A program made the translations under genes and the position numbers. Below are positions 18,612 through 28,412 of a stretch of 64,000 nucleotides of DNA, one piece after another (positions within the stretch are counted from its first letter, which is position 1; each line of letters opens with the position of its first letter). The stretch is from JAUVKT01 sp942491535 (GTDB taxonomy: Bacteria; Bacteroidota; Bacteroidia; Bacteroidales; VadinHA17). The notes beneath the pieces were generated by a model. That model saw only the letters and a program-made list of their open reading frames with translations, did no database searches and was not told the DNA's origin. The DNA lies in the NCBI GenBank assembly GCA_942491535.1, contig CALOBV010000024.1, positions 62,001 to 126,000 on the forward strand. Direction: 5' to 3'.

Positions 18612-19496
18612 TTATTCGGTGAGTGCTTTCAGGAAATCTTCAACATCGCCCGGACTGCTCATAATCTTTGTAAAGGTTGTCATCTTTAGTTCCGGCCAGT
18701 GAAGTGCAAACCTGTACCTTCCATGGAGCATTATGGCTCTATTCTCGATCAGTAAAATCTCATAGGGCATGGCAGCAACATTATCTTCCCCAATTATAGG
18801 TAGGAAATGCGACTCTCCCTTCCCCTGGTCGTACATACCAACACCAATAATTGCGATATTTTTACCTGGAATCTTCAGCTCGAATACCTTCTCACACCTG
18901 CTTTTTTTCTCTTCAAGATTCTTTTGGATTACTTCAAGTCCTTTATCGAAAGTAGTAAATGTATTTAATTCAACAGGCTTATCAAATGTAGGCATAGCAG
19001 GCATATACCTGTATTTCTTAAGATCCTTTGGTGAAAGATCTCCTCCAAAACCAAGAGGGGTAGTTCCGTCAAAGGTCATGGCACCCAATACTTTCTTTGA
19101 TAATTCTTCCACTCCTGCCCTTACCCTTTCTACATCCATAGCAGTCCTTAAATAAGCATAAAACAGATATTCCGGATTAATAACAGATACTGTTACCTTA
19201 CCATCATAGTGAGTTATTCCAACTTTCATAACCGAGGCCAGCAGGCCCTGATCAAGTCCTTCTGATGCTAAATCAATTAGCTCATCACTTGTAAAAGCCA
19301 GTACATATAAATGGTCCGTATCGCCTGGATAATATTCACCCAGAATATTAAATTCGCCTTCACTTAGTTTGGCCCTTACAATTTCTGCCATCTCACCGAT
19401 AGTACCACTTCTTACTTCCATCTTATAATATGGAGGAATAGCAGATGCAGATACGGCAAAAGCAACAAATAGTGCAAACAATAATAATCTTTTCAT
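18612..19496 (-). CDS. Exported protein with DUF302-like N-terminal region
   Basis: The ATG at 19496 opens a clean signal peptide (M-K-R-L-L-L-F-A-L-F ... S-A-S-A); the frame is open 24 bases further up, but without a leader. Residues about 25-115 show the pattern of DUF302-like folds (a helix with E-I-V-R-A-K-L, a strand with H-L-Y-V-L-A-F, then V-M-K-V-G-I-T and K-V-T-V-S-V-I-N-P). The second half (to residue 294) is not recognised and includes K-I-P-G-K-N-I-A-I-I-G-V-G-M-Y. It is probably periplasmic. Function unknown; the domain assignment is by eye. Confidence 0.65.
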   Translation of the reverse strand: MKRLLLFALFVAFAVSASAIPPYYKMEVRSGTIGEMAEIVRAKLSEGEFNILGEYYPGDTDHLYVLAFTSDELIDLASEGLDQGLLASVMKVGITHYDGKVTVSVINPEYLFYAYLRTAMDVERVRAGVEELSKKVLGAMTFDGTTPLGFGGDLSPKDLKKYRYMPAMPTFDKPVELNTFTTFDKGLEVIQKNLEEKKSRCEKVFELKIPGKNIAIIGVGMYDQGKGESHFLPIIGEDNVAAMPYEILLIENRAIMLHGRYRFALHWPELKMTTFTKIMSSPGDVEDFLKALTE

Positions 19497-19517
19497 TATT
19501 CTAAATTTTAATAAACG

Positions 19518-19525
19518 CAAATATA
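19518..19525 (-). promoter_or_regulatory. Candidate -7 box (TATATTTG)
   Basis: A minus-strand TATATTTG lies about 21 bases upstream of the ATG at 19496, fitting the TAnnTTTG consensus. No clear -33 box. Confidence 0.4.
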
Positions 19526-19683
19526 GCTATTTGAATTGAGGCAGATAAGAAGGTGATAAATATTAGCAGAAGTAGGGGGAAAAGGTTATTAGTTAGTTGA
19601 TTCGCTGCGAGAATCGTTAATGGTCTCGCTTCGCTCGACGTTACTGGAAAAGCAAAGAGCATGGAGAGAAGGGAGGAATTGAT

Positions 19684-19913
19684 CCCGAGTACTCGGGACC
19701 GGATCCTGGCCTCCCGGCGGGTAGCTATCAACAGTTAGAAGCCACATGTGGCAAGGAATTGCCTCCTTGCAGTCGGCGGATCCCTCTCCCCGGTCGGAAT
19801 TGCCCCGATTTCTCGGGGCGGATCCTTCTCCCCAGTCGGAATTGCCCCGATTTCTCGGGGCGGATCCTGGCCTCCCGGCGGGTAGCTATCAACAGTTAGA
19901 AGCCACATGTGGC
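19684..19913. repeat. GC-rich repeat cluster (53-bp direct repeats and 42-bp tandem repeats)
   Basis: A 53-base sequence ending GCCACATGTGGC occurs identically at 19700-19752 and 19861-19913. Between them, a 42-base unit occurs twice in tandem (19777-19818 and 19819-19860, two differences), each with a CCCCGA-TTTC-TCGGGG hairpin. A 14-base perfect palindrome sits at 19684-19697. The GGATCC hexamer occurs four times. The block is far more GC-rich than its surroundings. A 13-base piece of the 53-base unit (CAACAGTTAGAAG) is inverted at 19998-20010, next to tRNA-Gly. No gene is seen in 19526-20010. Confidence 0.85.
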
Positions 19914-19973
19914 TATTTTTGTATTTAGCATACTCCTTACATGAGCAAGCTCCTGACGGAGCCTGCTAAATAC

Positions 19974-19998
19974 AAAAAGGCAGCGATAACTCGCTGCC
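19974..19998 (-). terminator. Rho-independent terminator of tRNA-Gly
   Basis: Read leftwards, GGCAGCGA (19998-19991), loop GTTA, TCGCTGCC (19986-19979), then TTTTT (19978-19974). It starts 12 bases after the tRNA. A second 15-bp inverted pair (19916-19930 with 19964-19978) follows. Confidence 0.8.
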
Positions 19999-20010
19999 TT
20001 CTAACTGTTG

Positions 20011-20083
<73 letters not shown>

Positions 20084-20095
20084 CTTTTGTGCTTG

Positions 20096-20125
20096 CAAAA
20101 ATAGCACTTTTTTATACACTTCAAA
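20096..20125 (-). promoter_or_regulatory. Promoter of tRNA-Gly
   Basis: On the minus strand, TTTG (20125-20122), an 18-base spacer and TATTTTTG (20103-20096) fit the Bacteroidota -33/-7 consensus; transcription would begin just ahead of the tRNA 5' end at 20083. Confidence 0.65.
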
Positions 20126-20140
20126 AAAATATCTTACTCT

Positions 20141-21424
20141 TTAATCTTCGTTATTCACTGAATTGATAAATCCGCCTGTTATCCTAGACAGAGCGGCCTG
20201 GGATGATCTCAGGTTATAAATAGCCTGGACCTCCTGGTAAGCTGCATTAAGATAAATCAATTGTATATCGCGGTAATTAAATGAATTTATGACACCTGAC
20301 CTGTACTTTTCGTCTGCAATTTGAAGGTTGAGCTCGGCTGCTTCAATATTCTCTCGCGATATTGCAAGAAGCTCTCTCCTGACATTATAGAGATCGTATA
20401 TACTCAGCAACTGGTTATTAAGACTCCTGGTAAGCTCCTCCTGTTCAAGTCCGACAATATCCTCTTCTATCCTTGCAATTTCAAGTGATCTCTTGCGCTG
20501 TCCGGCTCTATAGATATCGTAAGATAGAGTAGCGTTTGCATAGGCTGAAAAAGAACTCCCCTGCGAAGCTGCCGGTCGGAAAGTATTTGAATTATCTACT
20601 CCTGCCGATAAGCTGACAGATGGATAGTAGTCGCTCTGTGAAAGCTCGGCACTATTCCTGGCAAGAAGAACATTAATATACTGGTTTAACAGGCTTACGT
20701 TTCCTGAGGTCATCTTATCGATCAGGTCAGAAAGAACATAGTTTGCTGTATCTGCCTCAAAGGGCTCGATAAATTGCCAGGTTACGTGACTTTCCAATCC
20801 CATAAGGAAGTCCAGATTCCTGACTGAGTTCCTGTAGGTAACCTCCTGGTTAAGATATGCCGCCTTATCACTCAGGTAATTATTCTTTGCGGTAAGCACA
20901 TTGAAAGTACCGGAGTTTCCATACTCTTTTCGTGCCTCCTCGTAGTTGTACCTGTCTTCAGAAAGCTTCATCACTTTCTCCAGTATAGTGAGTCTTTTCT
21001 CATTTAGAAGTACCTGGTAATAGGCCAGTATAACATCTTCAATCGTATTTTCAACAACAATATCTGCTCTGCCGGCAGCAAGATTTTCAAGCTGTCCGAG
21101 TTTGTCTTTTGTCAGATTTACCCTGAACCCGTCAAAAATAGTCCATGTTAATCCCAGGCCCGCATTCAGCCTGCTGGAAAAGACATTATCATCAAGATCC
21201 TGGCTGTTGAGAGAAGACACATCAAACCCTACCACAGGATAGCGACCTGCATTACCCCAATCGTTATTAATACCTGCAATCCTGGTATCTGCCCTGCTGA
21301 TAAGAATCCCATAGTTATTTTCGAGAGCCCTGCTCAGAGCATCGGAAAGGGAAAGTGTATTGTCCTGTGCAATAACAATTGCACCAAGAACAAAAATGAT
21401 TAATGATATATATAGTTTTTTCAT
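20141..21424 (-). CDS. TolC-family outer-membrane efflux protein
   Basis: About 427 residues from the ATG at 21424, chosen because it starts a signal peptide (M-K-K-L-Y-I-S-L-I-I-F-V-L-G-A-I-V-I-A-Q) and lies one base after the pump stop; the longer frame would overlap the pump gene. Two OEP repeats of long amphipathic helices follow (S-L-S-D-A-L-S-R-A-L-E-N-N near the start, R-S-G-V-I-N-S-F-N-Y-R-D near the end). It should form the outer-membrane channel of the tripartite system encoded just upstream. Confidence 0.92.
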   Translation of the reverse strand: MKKLYISLIIFVLGAIVIAQDNTLSLSDALSRALENNYGILISRADTRIAGINNDWGNAGRYPVVGFDVSSLNSQDLDDNVFSSRLNAGLGLTWTIFDGFRVNLTKDKLGQLENLAAGRADIVVENTIEDVILAYYQVLLNEKRLTILEKVMKLSEDRYNYEEARKEYGNSGTFNVLTAKNNYLSDKAAYLNQEVTYRNSVRNLDFLMGLESHVTWQFIEPFEADTANYVLSDLIDKMTSGNVSLLNQYINVLLARNSAELSQSDYYPSVSLSAGVDNSNTFRPAASQGSSFSAYANATLSYDIYRAGQRKRSLEIARIEEDIVGLEQEELTRSLNNQLLSIYDLYNVRRELLAISRENIEAAELNLQIADEKYRSGVINSFNYRDIQLIYLNAAYQEVQAIYNLRSSQAALSRITGGFINSVNNED

Positions 21425-21425
21425 C

Positions 21426-24400
21426 CTAATTGGAGTTATTAATTGCTGTATCAAGCTCATTGTCACCGTTCATCTCAAATTCGAGTCGCCTTCTGCGTTG
21501 TATAAGAGCTGATTCAACTTCTTCTCTTTCCGGCTTAACCCCTGTCCATAGATACTTTAGCCATACTTTTATATCGCTTATCAGCATAATTAGTACAGGG
21601 AAGAAGATCAATATAAAAACTGTTCCAATGGCAACTCCATATGCAAGGCTGATAGCCATGGGAATTAAAAATTGTGCCTGCATGCTATTCTCAAGGATCA
21701 TAGGAAAAAGCCCGACAGTAGTAGTAACTGTTGTTAGCAATATTGGTCGAAGCCTGGATTTTCCTGCACCCAAAATTGCATCCTTCACTTTCTCTCCATC
21801 CAGCAACAGTCCATCATATTTTGCAAGGAAGACTATAGCATCATTTATTATAACACCCGTAAGAGCGATAATACCCCAGAGGCTCATAATAGATAGAGGT
21901 TGTCCGTGTATTCCGTGTCCCCAGAAAACTCCCAGCATTGATAGCGGGATCATAAAGATTATAATAGCCACCTTGGGCAGGCTCCTGAAGTGAATTAACA
22001 TAAGGAATATTATAACAAGGAAGGCCATGCTAAAATAGTAGGTAGCCTTTGTAACGGCCTCGTTACTGCTCTTGCGTTGACCCTGGAACATATACCTTAC
22101 TCCTGTATATTGGGCCAGCAGATCAGGTAGTATCTCAGTTTCAATTTGATTCAGAATCTCCGGAACAGGGGCGTAAGGATCGACCGTTTCGGCTTCAACC
22201 CTTATCTCCCTGGAGCCATTAAATCTTATTATTGAAACTGGTCCTCTCTCAAGGTGATAATCAGCAAGCTCGATCAATGGATATTCTCCTGACGATGTCT
22301 TAATCTTCATATTCTCCATCTGACCCAGGGTGAGCCTGTCTGACTTAGGATACCTGACCCAGATACGTAACTCGTCACGACCCTCCTGTAATCGTTGTGC
22401 CTGTCCTCCATAGAAACCCTGTCGGACCTGCTGTGCTATTGATGTTTCATCAAGGCCCAGGTAGTAAGCCTTTGGTTTCAAATCAAGTCTTACCTCTTGC
22501 TTTCCAAGAGCTATATTCTCATTTATATCTTTTAACTGAGGAAGCTCTTCGAGCCTCTCCAGGAGGTAATCTTTTGCCTGTTCAAGCTCACCAAGGTTTT
22601 TTGACATAAGCCCAACTGAGATAGGGGCCCCCCACCTGTTGCGACCGCCAACTGTATATTTCCTGGCTTCGGGGATAGGTCCAATCTTAGACCTGATACG
22701 ATTAGATATATCAAAACCGGTAACTTCCAGCCCTTCGAGGTTCCTTGGATATATATCAATACTTCCGGAATGGGAGCCCGACTCCTGTATGCTTCTTGCT
22801 GATCCGATATTTTTATTTACTGTCTCGATAAGATCGGAATCCAGACCCAGCTCTTCAGTCATCTCTTCATTTACCTCCCATACAACTTTTTCGATTCTAT
22901 CAAGCACTTTTCTTGTCTGCTCCACTCCATCACCCGGTGTAAAAGCAACATTCACAGAAAAGTTATCGAAATCGACAGTTGGAAAGAAAGTATTTTTTAT
23001 ATGACCTCCGGCAAACAAGCCTGCAGTAATAAGAAACAGGGCTATAGGGATACCTATTACTGCATGCCTCCATTTAACTAACCATAGCAATGCATAATGA
23101 TATATGTCGTCTCTGAGCCAATCGAGAAATCTCTCAAAATATTTTTTTATTCCTCTCCTCTTCCTTGGTTCGGCATATCTTTTCAAAACCTCCTTTTTAC
23201 CTAGATGAGCGGGCAGAATAAAAAATGCTTCAATAAGTGAAAATATGAGAACCAGTATTACCACTATACCGAGTTGTGTCATCATCTCCATATTTGTCCC
23301 CTTAAGGAAAAGCAAGGGACTAAAGGCAACTATTGTAGTTGCAACTGAAGTTAAAACTGCAGGCGCAACTTCCATTGTACCTTTAACAGCAGCTTTCATC
23401 GGAGAAAGACCCTTTTCAAAGCTGGAATAAATATTTTCTGCTATAACAATACCATCATCAACAAGAATCCCGATCACAAGTAACATGCCCATTAGCGACA
23501 TCATGTTAATTGTTACACCAATCAGATTTGCAACAATAAACATCCCCAGGAAACTGAAGGGAATTCCAAATGAAACCCAGGCAGATACTTTCCAATTCAA
23601 AAAGAGAGTAAGAGAAACAATTACAAGAAAGAGACCAAGCAAACCATTACTTGTAAGAAGTTCGAGCCTGCTTTTCAGGATATCAAAGAATGACCTTGAT
23701 ACTATCAATTCAACTCCCAGGTCGCGGGCATTAAACTCTTCGATATACTCCAGTGCGTATTCTGTAATCTCCTGTAGGTCTTCTTCGGGAAGCTTCTCAA
23801 TCCTTATTGAAGCAGCTTTACGACCATTGATATACGACTCATTGGGAACATCAGCAAATTTCTTTTTTACCTCACCTACATCCTTAATCCTGAGGAAACT
23901 ACCGTCTGTCTTAGCTCCGATAATTATATTTGACAGCTTTTCGGTACTGGTACTCCTTGACCTTAGCCTGATAAGCAATTCCTCCTCCTCAGATTTTATT
24001 TCACCACCGGAAACATCCTGGTTATTGCTTTGTATTGCACGTATAATCTGGTCGAAGGAAAGATTATAGCGAAGCAGCTCATCCTCCTTTATTTCGATCG
24101 ATATCTCCGGTTGTGGAAATCCCGAAAGTGTAACCTGGCTCATTACACCTGAATTGAGAAAATCTTCCTCAACCAGCTGTGCATAGTTTTTCAGTGCCAT
24201 CAGGCTTATCTCGTGTCCCTCTGATGCAGCAAGAGTCATAAACATTGCAAATGCTCTGGATCTCTGCTTGGATACTATTGGTCTTTCGGCCGCTGACGGA
24301 AGGGATGAAATACCATCCACAGCATTCTTAACTTCAAAAAGCACTTCATCTATCGGATACTCACCTGTTGTCTCAACAGATACTGTAGACCTGTTCTCGA

Positions 24401-24656
24401 CCGATGTGGAGGTTATCTCCTTTACCCCTATCAGTCCCCTGACTGCCTCCTCAATCCTGGATGTAACACCCTCTTCCATCTCGACAGGTGATGCCCCGGG
24501 GTAGAAGACTGAAATAGTTATTATCCTGCTCTCCGTTTCAGGGAAGAACGACTTGTTCATCTGATTATAACTGAACACTCCGACAAGCACTACTATAACA
24601 ATAATTATATTGGCATACATCGGGTACTCTACAAATCTCTCTATTATTTTTCTCAT
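21426..24656 (-). CDS. RND-family efflux pump (AcrB/HAE1-like)
   Basis: 1076 residues, the standard RND length, with 12 expected membrane segments and two large periplasmic loops. It begins with the cytoplasmic helix and first membrane segment, and F-F-P-E-T and Y-P-G-A-S-P-V-E-M-E are family landmarks. The proton-relay region of TM4 reads G-I-L-V-D-D-G-I-V-I-A-E-N, with both aspartates. The inner-membrane pump takes substrates from the periplasm or membrane using the proton gradient. It is the middle gene of an adaptor-pump-TolC operon; the absence of a regulator gene nearby leaves substrate and control open. Confidence 0.95.
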   Translation of the reverse strand: MRKIIERFVEYPMYANIIIVIVVLVGVFSYNQMNKSFFPETESRIITISVFYPGASPVEMEEGVTSRIEEAVRGLIGVKEITSTSVENRSTVSVETTGEYPIDEVLFEVKNAVDGISSLPSAAERPIVSKQRSRAFAMFMTLAASEGHEISLMALKNYAQLVEEDFLNSGVMSQVTLSGFPQPEISIEIKEDELLRYNLSFDQIIRAIQSNNQDVSGGEIKSEEEELLIRLRSRSTSTEKLSNIIIGAKTDGSFLRIKDVGEVKKKFADVPNESYINGRKAASIRIEKLPEEDLQEITEYALEYIEEFNARDLGVELIVSRSFFDILKSRLELLTSNGLLGLFLVIVSLTLFLNWKVSAWVSFGIPFSFLGMFIVANLIGVTINMMSLMGMLLVIGILVDDGIVIAENIYSSFEKGLSPMKAAVKGTMEVAPAVLTSVATTIVAFSPLLFLKGTNMEMMTQLGIVVILVLIFSLIEAFFILPAHLGKKEVLKRYAEPRKRRGIKKYFERFLDWLRDDIYHYALLWLVKWRHAVIGIPIALFLITAGLFAGGHIKNTFFPTVDFDNFSVNVAFTPGDGVEQTRKVLDRIEKVVWEVNEEMTEELGLDSDLIETVNKNIGSARSIQESGSHSGSIDIYPRNLEGLEVTGFDISNRIRSKIGPIPEARKYTVGGRNRWGAPISVGLMSKNLGELEQAKDYLLERLEELPQLKDINENIALGKQEVRLDLKPKAYYLGLDETSIAQQVRQGFYGGQAQRLQEGRDELRIWVRYPKSDRLTLGQMENMKIKTSSGEYPLIELADYHLERGPVSIIRFNGSREIRVEAETVDPYAPVPEILNQIETEILPDLLAQYTGVRYMFQGQRKSSNEAVTKATYYFSMAFLVIIFLMLIHFRSLPKVAIIIFMIPLSMLGVFWGHGIHGQPLSIMSLWGIIALTGVIINDAIVFLAKYDGLLLDGEKVKDAILGAGKSRLRPILLTTVTTTVGLFPMILENSMQAQFLIPMAISLAYGVAIGTVFILIFFPVLIMLISDIKVWLKYLWTGVKPEREEVESALIQRRRRLEFEMNGDNELDTAINNSN

Positions 24657-24693
24657 AGCTTTCTAGCAGTTTCTTGATTTATGAGTATCCGGA

Positions 24694-25896
24694 TTAACTC
24701 TTAGGTTTACCTTTTCCCTCACCCGGTTCAGATCTATTCTCCTGCTGCTGTCCACTTTTTTCCTCAGAGAAATCAGTAGTTACCTGTATTCCTTCCTGGA
24801 CATTAATTAGAGCCTGGATAACTACAATATCACCTTCGTTTAAGCCTTTAAATATCAATGATTTCTCGTTAGTCTTTATTACTTCCACAACTCGCTTTTC
24901 CAGACGTCCTTCAACAACCACAAATACTTCATCATTATTGAATACAGAATTCCTGGGTATCTCCATTACCCCTTCTACCGCATGGCCAGGGAACCGAGCT
25001 GTCAGGTATTCTCCATTCATAAGTTCTTTACCGGGAGTATTTCTGAGGCTAATAAATAAAGCCTGGCTCTGAGTATCTTCATCTATAAACATTCCTTTTC
25101 TAACAACAGTACCAGTCCAGCTTGTGTCTTCTCCCTGCCTGAAAACCGTTACCTTATCACCAATTTTAATCCAGAGAGCATCGCCTTTCTTAACAGGAAC
25201 TTCGAGCTCCAGAAGATCAGTCTGTATTGCATGTGCCACTCTGCCACCGGTGTTTGTATAAGCACCTACTTCAAGAAAGACATCCGAGAATGTACCGTTA
25301 AATGGTGCATAAACATTATGCCTTTCCAGCTTAAGCTCATCACTTAGAATACTATAGTACTCACTTAGAACGCCCCTGCTACTGAGGAACACCTTAAGCT
25401 TCTCATCTGTAACATCAGGCATTTCAGGAAGTTCCTCCATAATATTAATTGAGTTAAAGAACTTTGTAAACCCGGAAATATGATCAGGATAATCGATATT
25501 AATATCCGGAAGCATATTAGCAATAGTATTCATAAACTGGCTCTTTTGGCCCTGAAGGGCAAGGAGTGCTTCATCACGATATATGGTAAAGAGAAGATCA
25601 CCCTTTCTGAACTGTTCTCCTTTTTTAAGAGTTATTTTTCCCTTAACTATTTTCCCTGTTGCCTCAGCAATTATGTCAATGGAACTTACAGAATTAAGTC
25701 TTCCTGATGCCTCAACAGGTGATGTAATAATTTTATACTCGACTTTTTCAGTCTTTACATAGCGTTTTATATCTGCCTGCATTCGCACAGGGGGCTCTTC
25801 TTTTAATGAAATCAGGAATTTCATCAAACCAAAAGAGAGGCCAACAATAAAGATAAATGCGGCAACAATAATTATTCTTCTATCAATCTTTTTCAT
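24694..25896 (-). CDS. RND periplasmic adaptor (HlyD/MFP family)
   Basis: 400 residues. An N-terminal membrane anchor (about 8-29) is followed by a barrel-sandwich hybrid domain (I-I-A-E-A-T-G-K-I at about 76-84 and the matching half V-Y-A-P-F-N-G-T-F near 195-203), a short hairpin and a beta-barrel domain (G-D-K-V-T-V near 246). The C-terminal tail is charged and Gln/Gly-rich. It should link the pump and the TolC channel. First gene of the operon, 37 bases before the pump. Confidence 0.93.
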   Translation of the reverse strand: MKKIDRRIIIVAAFIFIVGLSFGLMKFLISLKEEPPVRMQADIKRYVKTEKVEYKIITSPVEASGRLNSVSSIDIIAEATGKIVKGKITLKKGEQFRKGDLLFTIYRDEALLALQGQKSQFMNTIANMLPDINIDYPDHISGFTKFFNSINIMEELPEMPDVTDEKLKVFLSSRGVLSEYYSILSDELKLERHNVYAPFNGTFSDVFLEVGAYTNTGGRVAHAIQTDLLELEVPVKKGDALWIKIGDKVTVFRQGEDTSWTGTVVRKGMFIDEDTQSQALFISLRNTPGKELMNGEYLTARFPGHAVEGVMEIPRNSVFNNDEVFVVVEGRLEKRVVEVIKTNEKSLIFKGLNEGDIVVIQALINVQEGIQVTTDFSEEKSGQQQENRSEPGEGKGKPKS

Positions 25897-25949
25897 TATT
25901 TATTAATGTTAATCATATAATTAAGACACTATGCAAAATGCTTTTATTC

Positions 25950-25957
25950 CAAATCTA
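25950..25957 (-). promoter_or_regulatory. Candidate -7 box (TAGATTTG) of the RND operon
   Basis: A minus-strand TAGATTTG sits 54 bases upstream of the adaptor ATG in the divergent intergenic region. A -33 box is not clear. Confidence 0.35.
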
Positions 25958-26092
25958 TTAATAATGTTCTACTCCTCTAACACTATTTTTCTGTGAGGGT
26001 TCATATTTTACGAATATTTAACAACTTGCCTTGAATAATATGGATTATAAAATAACTTATCTTTACTTCATTGAAATAAAATTATAACTATA

Positions 26093-28312
26093 ATGAGTAC
26101 TAATAAGAAAGGCTTTGGCACCGCTCCCGTTTTCTTTACGGCTATATCAACAATACTCGGAGCCATCCTGTTTCTGCGATTTGGATTTGCCGTAGGAACG
26201 CTAGGATTCTGGGGAGTTATTCTGATTATATTATTGGGTCATATGGTAACAATACCAACGGCTATGGCCATTTCAGAAATAGCTACCAACAAAAGGGTTG
26301 AGGGTGGCGGGGAATACTTTATTATCAGCCGTTCGTTTGGTCTTAATATAGGTGCTACCATTGGCATTGCCCTGTTTATGTCGCAGGCCATTAGCGTTGC
26401 TTTCTATGTAATAGCATTTACCGAAGCTTTTGAATTCTTCTTTAATTTTATCCTTGATAAGTTTGAAATGGTATTGCCCCGTCAGGTAATAAGCATCCCG
26501 GCAATGCTATTACTGGGCTATCTGATCTTAACAAAGGGGGCTAATATGGGAGTTAAAGCCCTTTATTTTGTGGTTGCCATACTTGCAATATCACTCGTTT
26601 TATTTTTCCTGGGATCAACCGATCATGCTACTGTATCAGAATTTAGCCTTAAAAACGCTGAACTAAGAAACGGGGGTAACTTCTTTCTCGTTTTCGCCAT
26701 TGTTTTTCCTGCCTTTACGGGTATGACTGCCGGGGTTGGCTTATCGGGTGAGCTAAGAGACCCTTCCAAATCTATTCCGCTTGGAACAACTGTTGCGACA
26801 GTTACCGGGATGATAGTCTATGTCTTTGTAGTATATAAACTGGCTTTGTCGGCCAGTCCCGAAGATCTGACAAACAACCAGCTTATAATGGCCAAGATAG
26901 CAATAGGAGGGGCATATATTATTCCACTTGGCCTGGCCGCTTCTACAATATCTTCGGCTCTGGGCTCGGTTATGGTAGCGCCCAGGACCTTGCAGGCTCT
27001 GGCACTGGATCATTCCTTTCCTTCAAAAAAGCTTAACTGGTGGCTTTCAAGAGGGCGCAAGGGTGATGGTGAGCCTGTTAACGCATCTATGGTTACAATA
27101 ATTATTGCCCTTTTCTTCGTATCGCTGGGGAATGTAAATGCCGTTGCAGAAATTATCTCGATGTTCTTTATGGTAACCTATGGGTCGCTCTGCCTTATTT
27201 CATTTCTGAATCACTTCGGATCAAGTCCTTCATATCGTCCTTCATTCAAGAGCAGATGGTACCTTTCACTTGCAGGATTTGTTATTTCTATCTGGGTTAT
27301 GTTTAAGATAAATATGCCTTATGCCGTAGCTGCTGTTTTATTGATGATATTAATATACACCTTTATCAACTTCTATCACAAAGACCGACAGGGACTTGAA
27401 TCAATATTCGCCAATGCCATTTTTCAGCTTAACAGGAATCTGCAGGTATACCTCCAGAAATCAAGAGAGAAGAAGAAAGAGAACGAATGGCGACCAAGTG
27501 CAATATGTATCTCAAAGAATTCTTTCGAGAGGGATACAGCCTTTAAATTATTAAACTGGATATCATACAAGTACGGATTTGGAACTTACCTGCACAGGAT
27601 TGAAGGCTACTATTCAAAAAACACTCACCATCAGGCACAGTTAGAATTAAGCAGGATAATAGAAACCTATGACAAAATCGAGAACCATGTTTTCGTTGAT
27701 ACAATAATCTCTCCATCTTATACCTCTGCAATTGCTCAGGCAATACAGGTGCCTGGCATCTCCGGCATGGAGAATAATATGGTGATTTTTGAGTTTTCAA
27801 AAGGTAACAAAGATGAAATAAGTGAAATTATTGATAATTACGCACTTATAAATGCAGGGAATTTTGATGTTTGTATCCTGGCTTCAAGCGATAAAACTCC
27901 TGTATACAAGAATGGCATACATGTCTGGATTAAATCGAGTGATGAAAGAAATGCAAACCTTATGATAATGATGAGCTTTATAATATCCGGTCATCCCGAC
28001 TGGAAAAAATCAAAATCGAAGATTTTTGATATATGTAAGCCCGAGCAGTATGACGAGGTTGTTGCAAGTAAGGAAAGGCTGATTAAAGACGGCAGACTGC
28101 CGATAACCGATAAGAATATAGAAGTAATCGTAGAAGAACCGGATAAGCCTTTTAAAGAGCTAATATCTGAAAAGTCGGCCGATGCAGCCCTGACAATTAT
28201 TGGTTTCAGGGGTGAAACTTTAAAACACAACGGGGAATCTGTATTTACAGGATATGAAAAAATGGGAACCATTTTGTTTGTTAACTCACACGACACCCTG
28301 GAAATAGAATAA
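26093..28312 (+). CDS. APC-superfamily, SLC12-like cation-chloride cotransporter
   Basis: 739 residues. The N-terminal 430 residues form about 12 membrane segments of the amino-acid/polyamine/organocation superfamily. TM1 reads I-S-T-I-L-G-A-I-L-F-L-R-F-G-F-A-V-G, close to the unwound TM1 of Na-K-Cl cotransporters, and G-G-E-Y-F-I-I-S-R fits TM3 of that group. The soluble C-terminal half (about 460-739) has the two alpha/beta lobes seen in SLC12 proteins (R-P-S-A-I-C-I-S near 470; A-A-L-T-I-I-G-F-R-G near 704). It is therefore more likely a chloride-coupled cation transporter than an amino-acid permease, though that is inference. Confidence 0.82.
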   Translation: MSTNKKGFGTAPVFFTAISTILGAILFLRFGFAVGTLGFWGVILIILLGHMVTIPTAMAISEIATNKRVEGGGEYFIISRSFGLNIGATIGIALFMSQAISVAFYVIAFTEAFEFFFNFILDKFEMVLPRQVISIPAMLLLGYLILTKGANMGVKALYFVVAILAISLVLFFLGSTDHATVSEFSLKNAELRNGGNFFLVFAIVFPAFTGMTAGVGLSGELRDPSKSIPLGTTVATVTGMIVYVFVVYKLALSASPEDLTNNQLIMAKIAIGGAYIIPLGLAASTISSALGSVMVAPRTLQALALDHSFPSKKLNWWLSRGRKGDGEPVNASMVTIIIALFFVSLGNVNAVAEIISMFFMVTYGSLCLISFLNHFGSSPSYRPSFKSRWYLSLAGFVISIWVMFKINMPYAVAAVLLMILIYTFINFYHKDRQGLESIFANAIFQLNRNLQVYLQKSREKKKENEWRPSAICISKNSFERDTAFKLLNWISYKYGFGTYLHRIEGYYSKNTHHQAQLELSRIIETYDKIENHVFVDTIISPSYTSAIAQAIQVPGISGMENNMVIFEFSKGNKDEISEIIDNYALINAGNFDVCILASSDKTPVYKNGIHVWIKSSDERNANLMIMMSFIISGHPDWKKSKSKIFDICKPEQYDEVVASKERLIKDGRLPITDKNIEVIVEEPDKPFKELISEKSADAALTIIGFRGETLKHNGESVFTGYEKMGTILFVNSHDTLEIE

Positions 28313-28412
28313 GAGGGCGAAGGGCATAGGGCGAAGGGCAAAGAGCAAAAATAATATTAGCTAATAACGCGACCCTAAGAGCAAAGAATGTAGGAAAAAG
28401 CGAAGCCAATAA

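Noticed and set aside
19777..19860. Possible CRISPR array
   Set aside because: Only two head-to-tail 42-base units without spacers, and no cas gene in the window.
19746..19928. Rightward frame with internal amino-acid repeats
   Set aside because: Direct product of the 42-base tandem DNA repeat; no start context or family.
21430..24504. Several long rightward frames antisense to the RND pump
   Set aside because: The leftward frame is a complete, well-conserved RND protein; the others are composition shadows.
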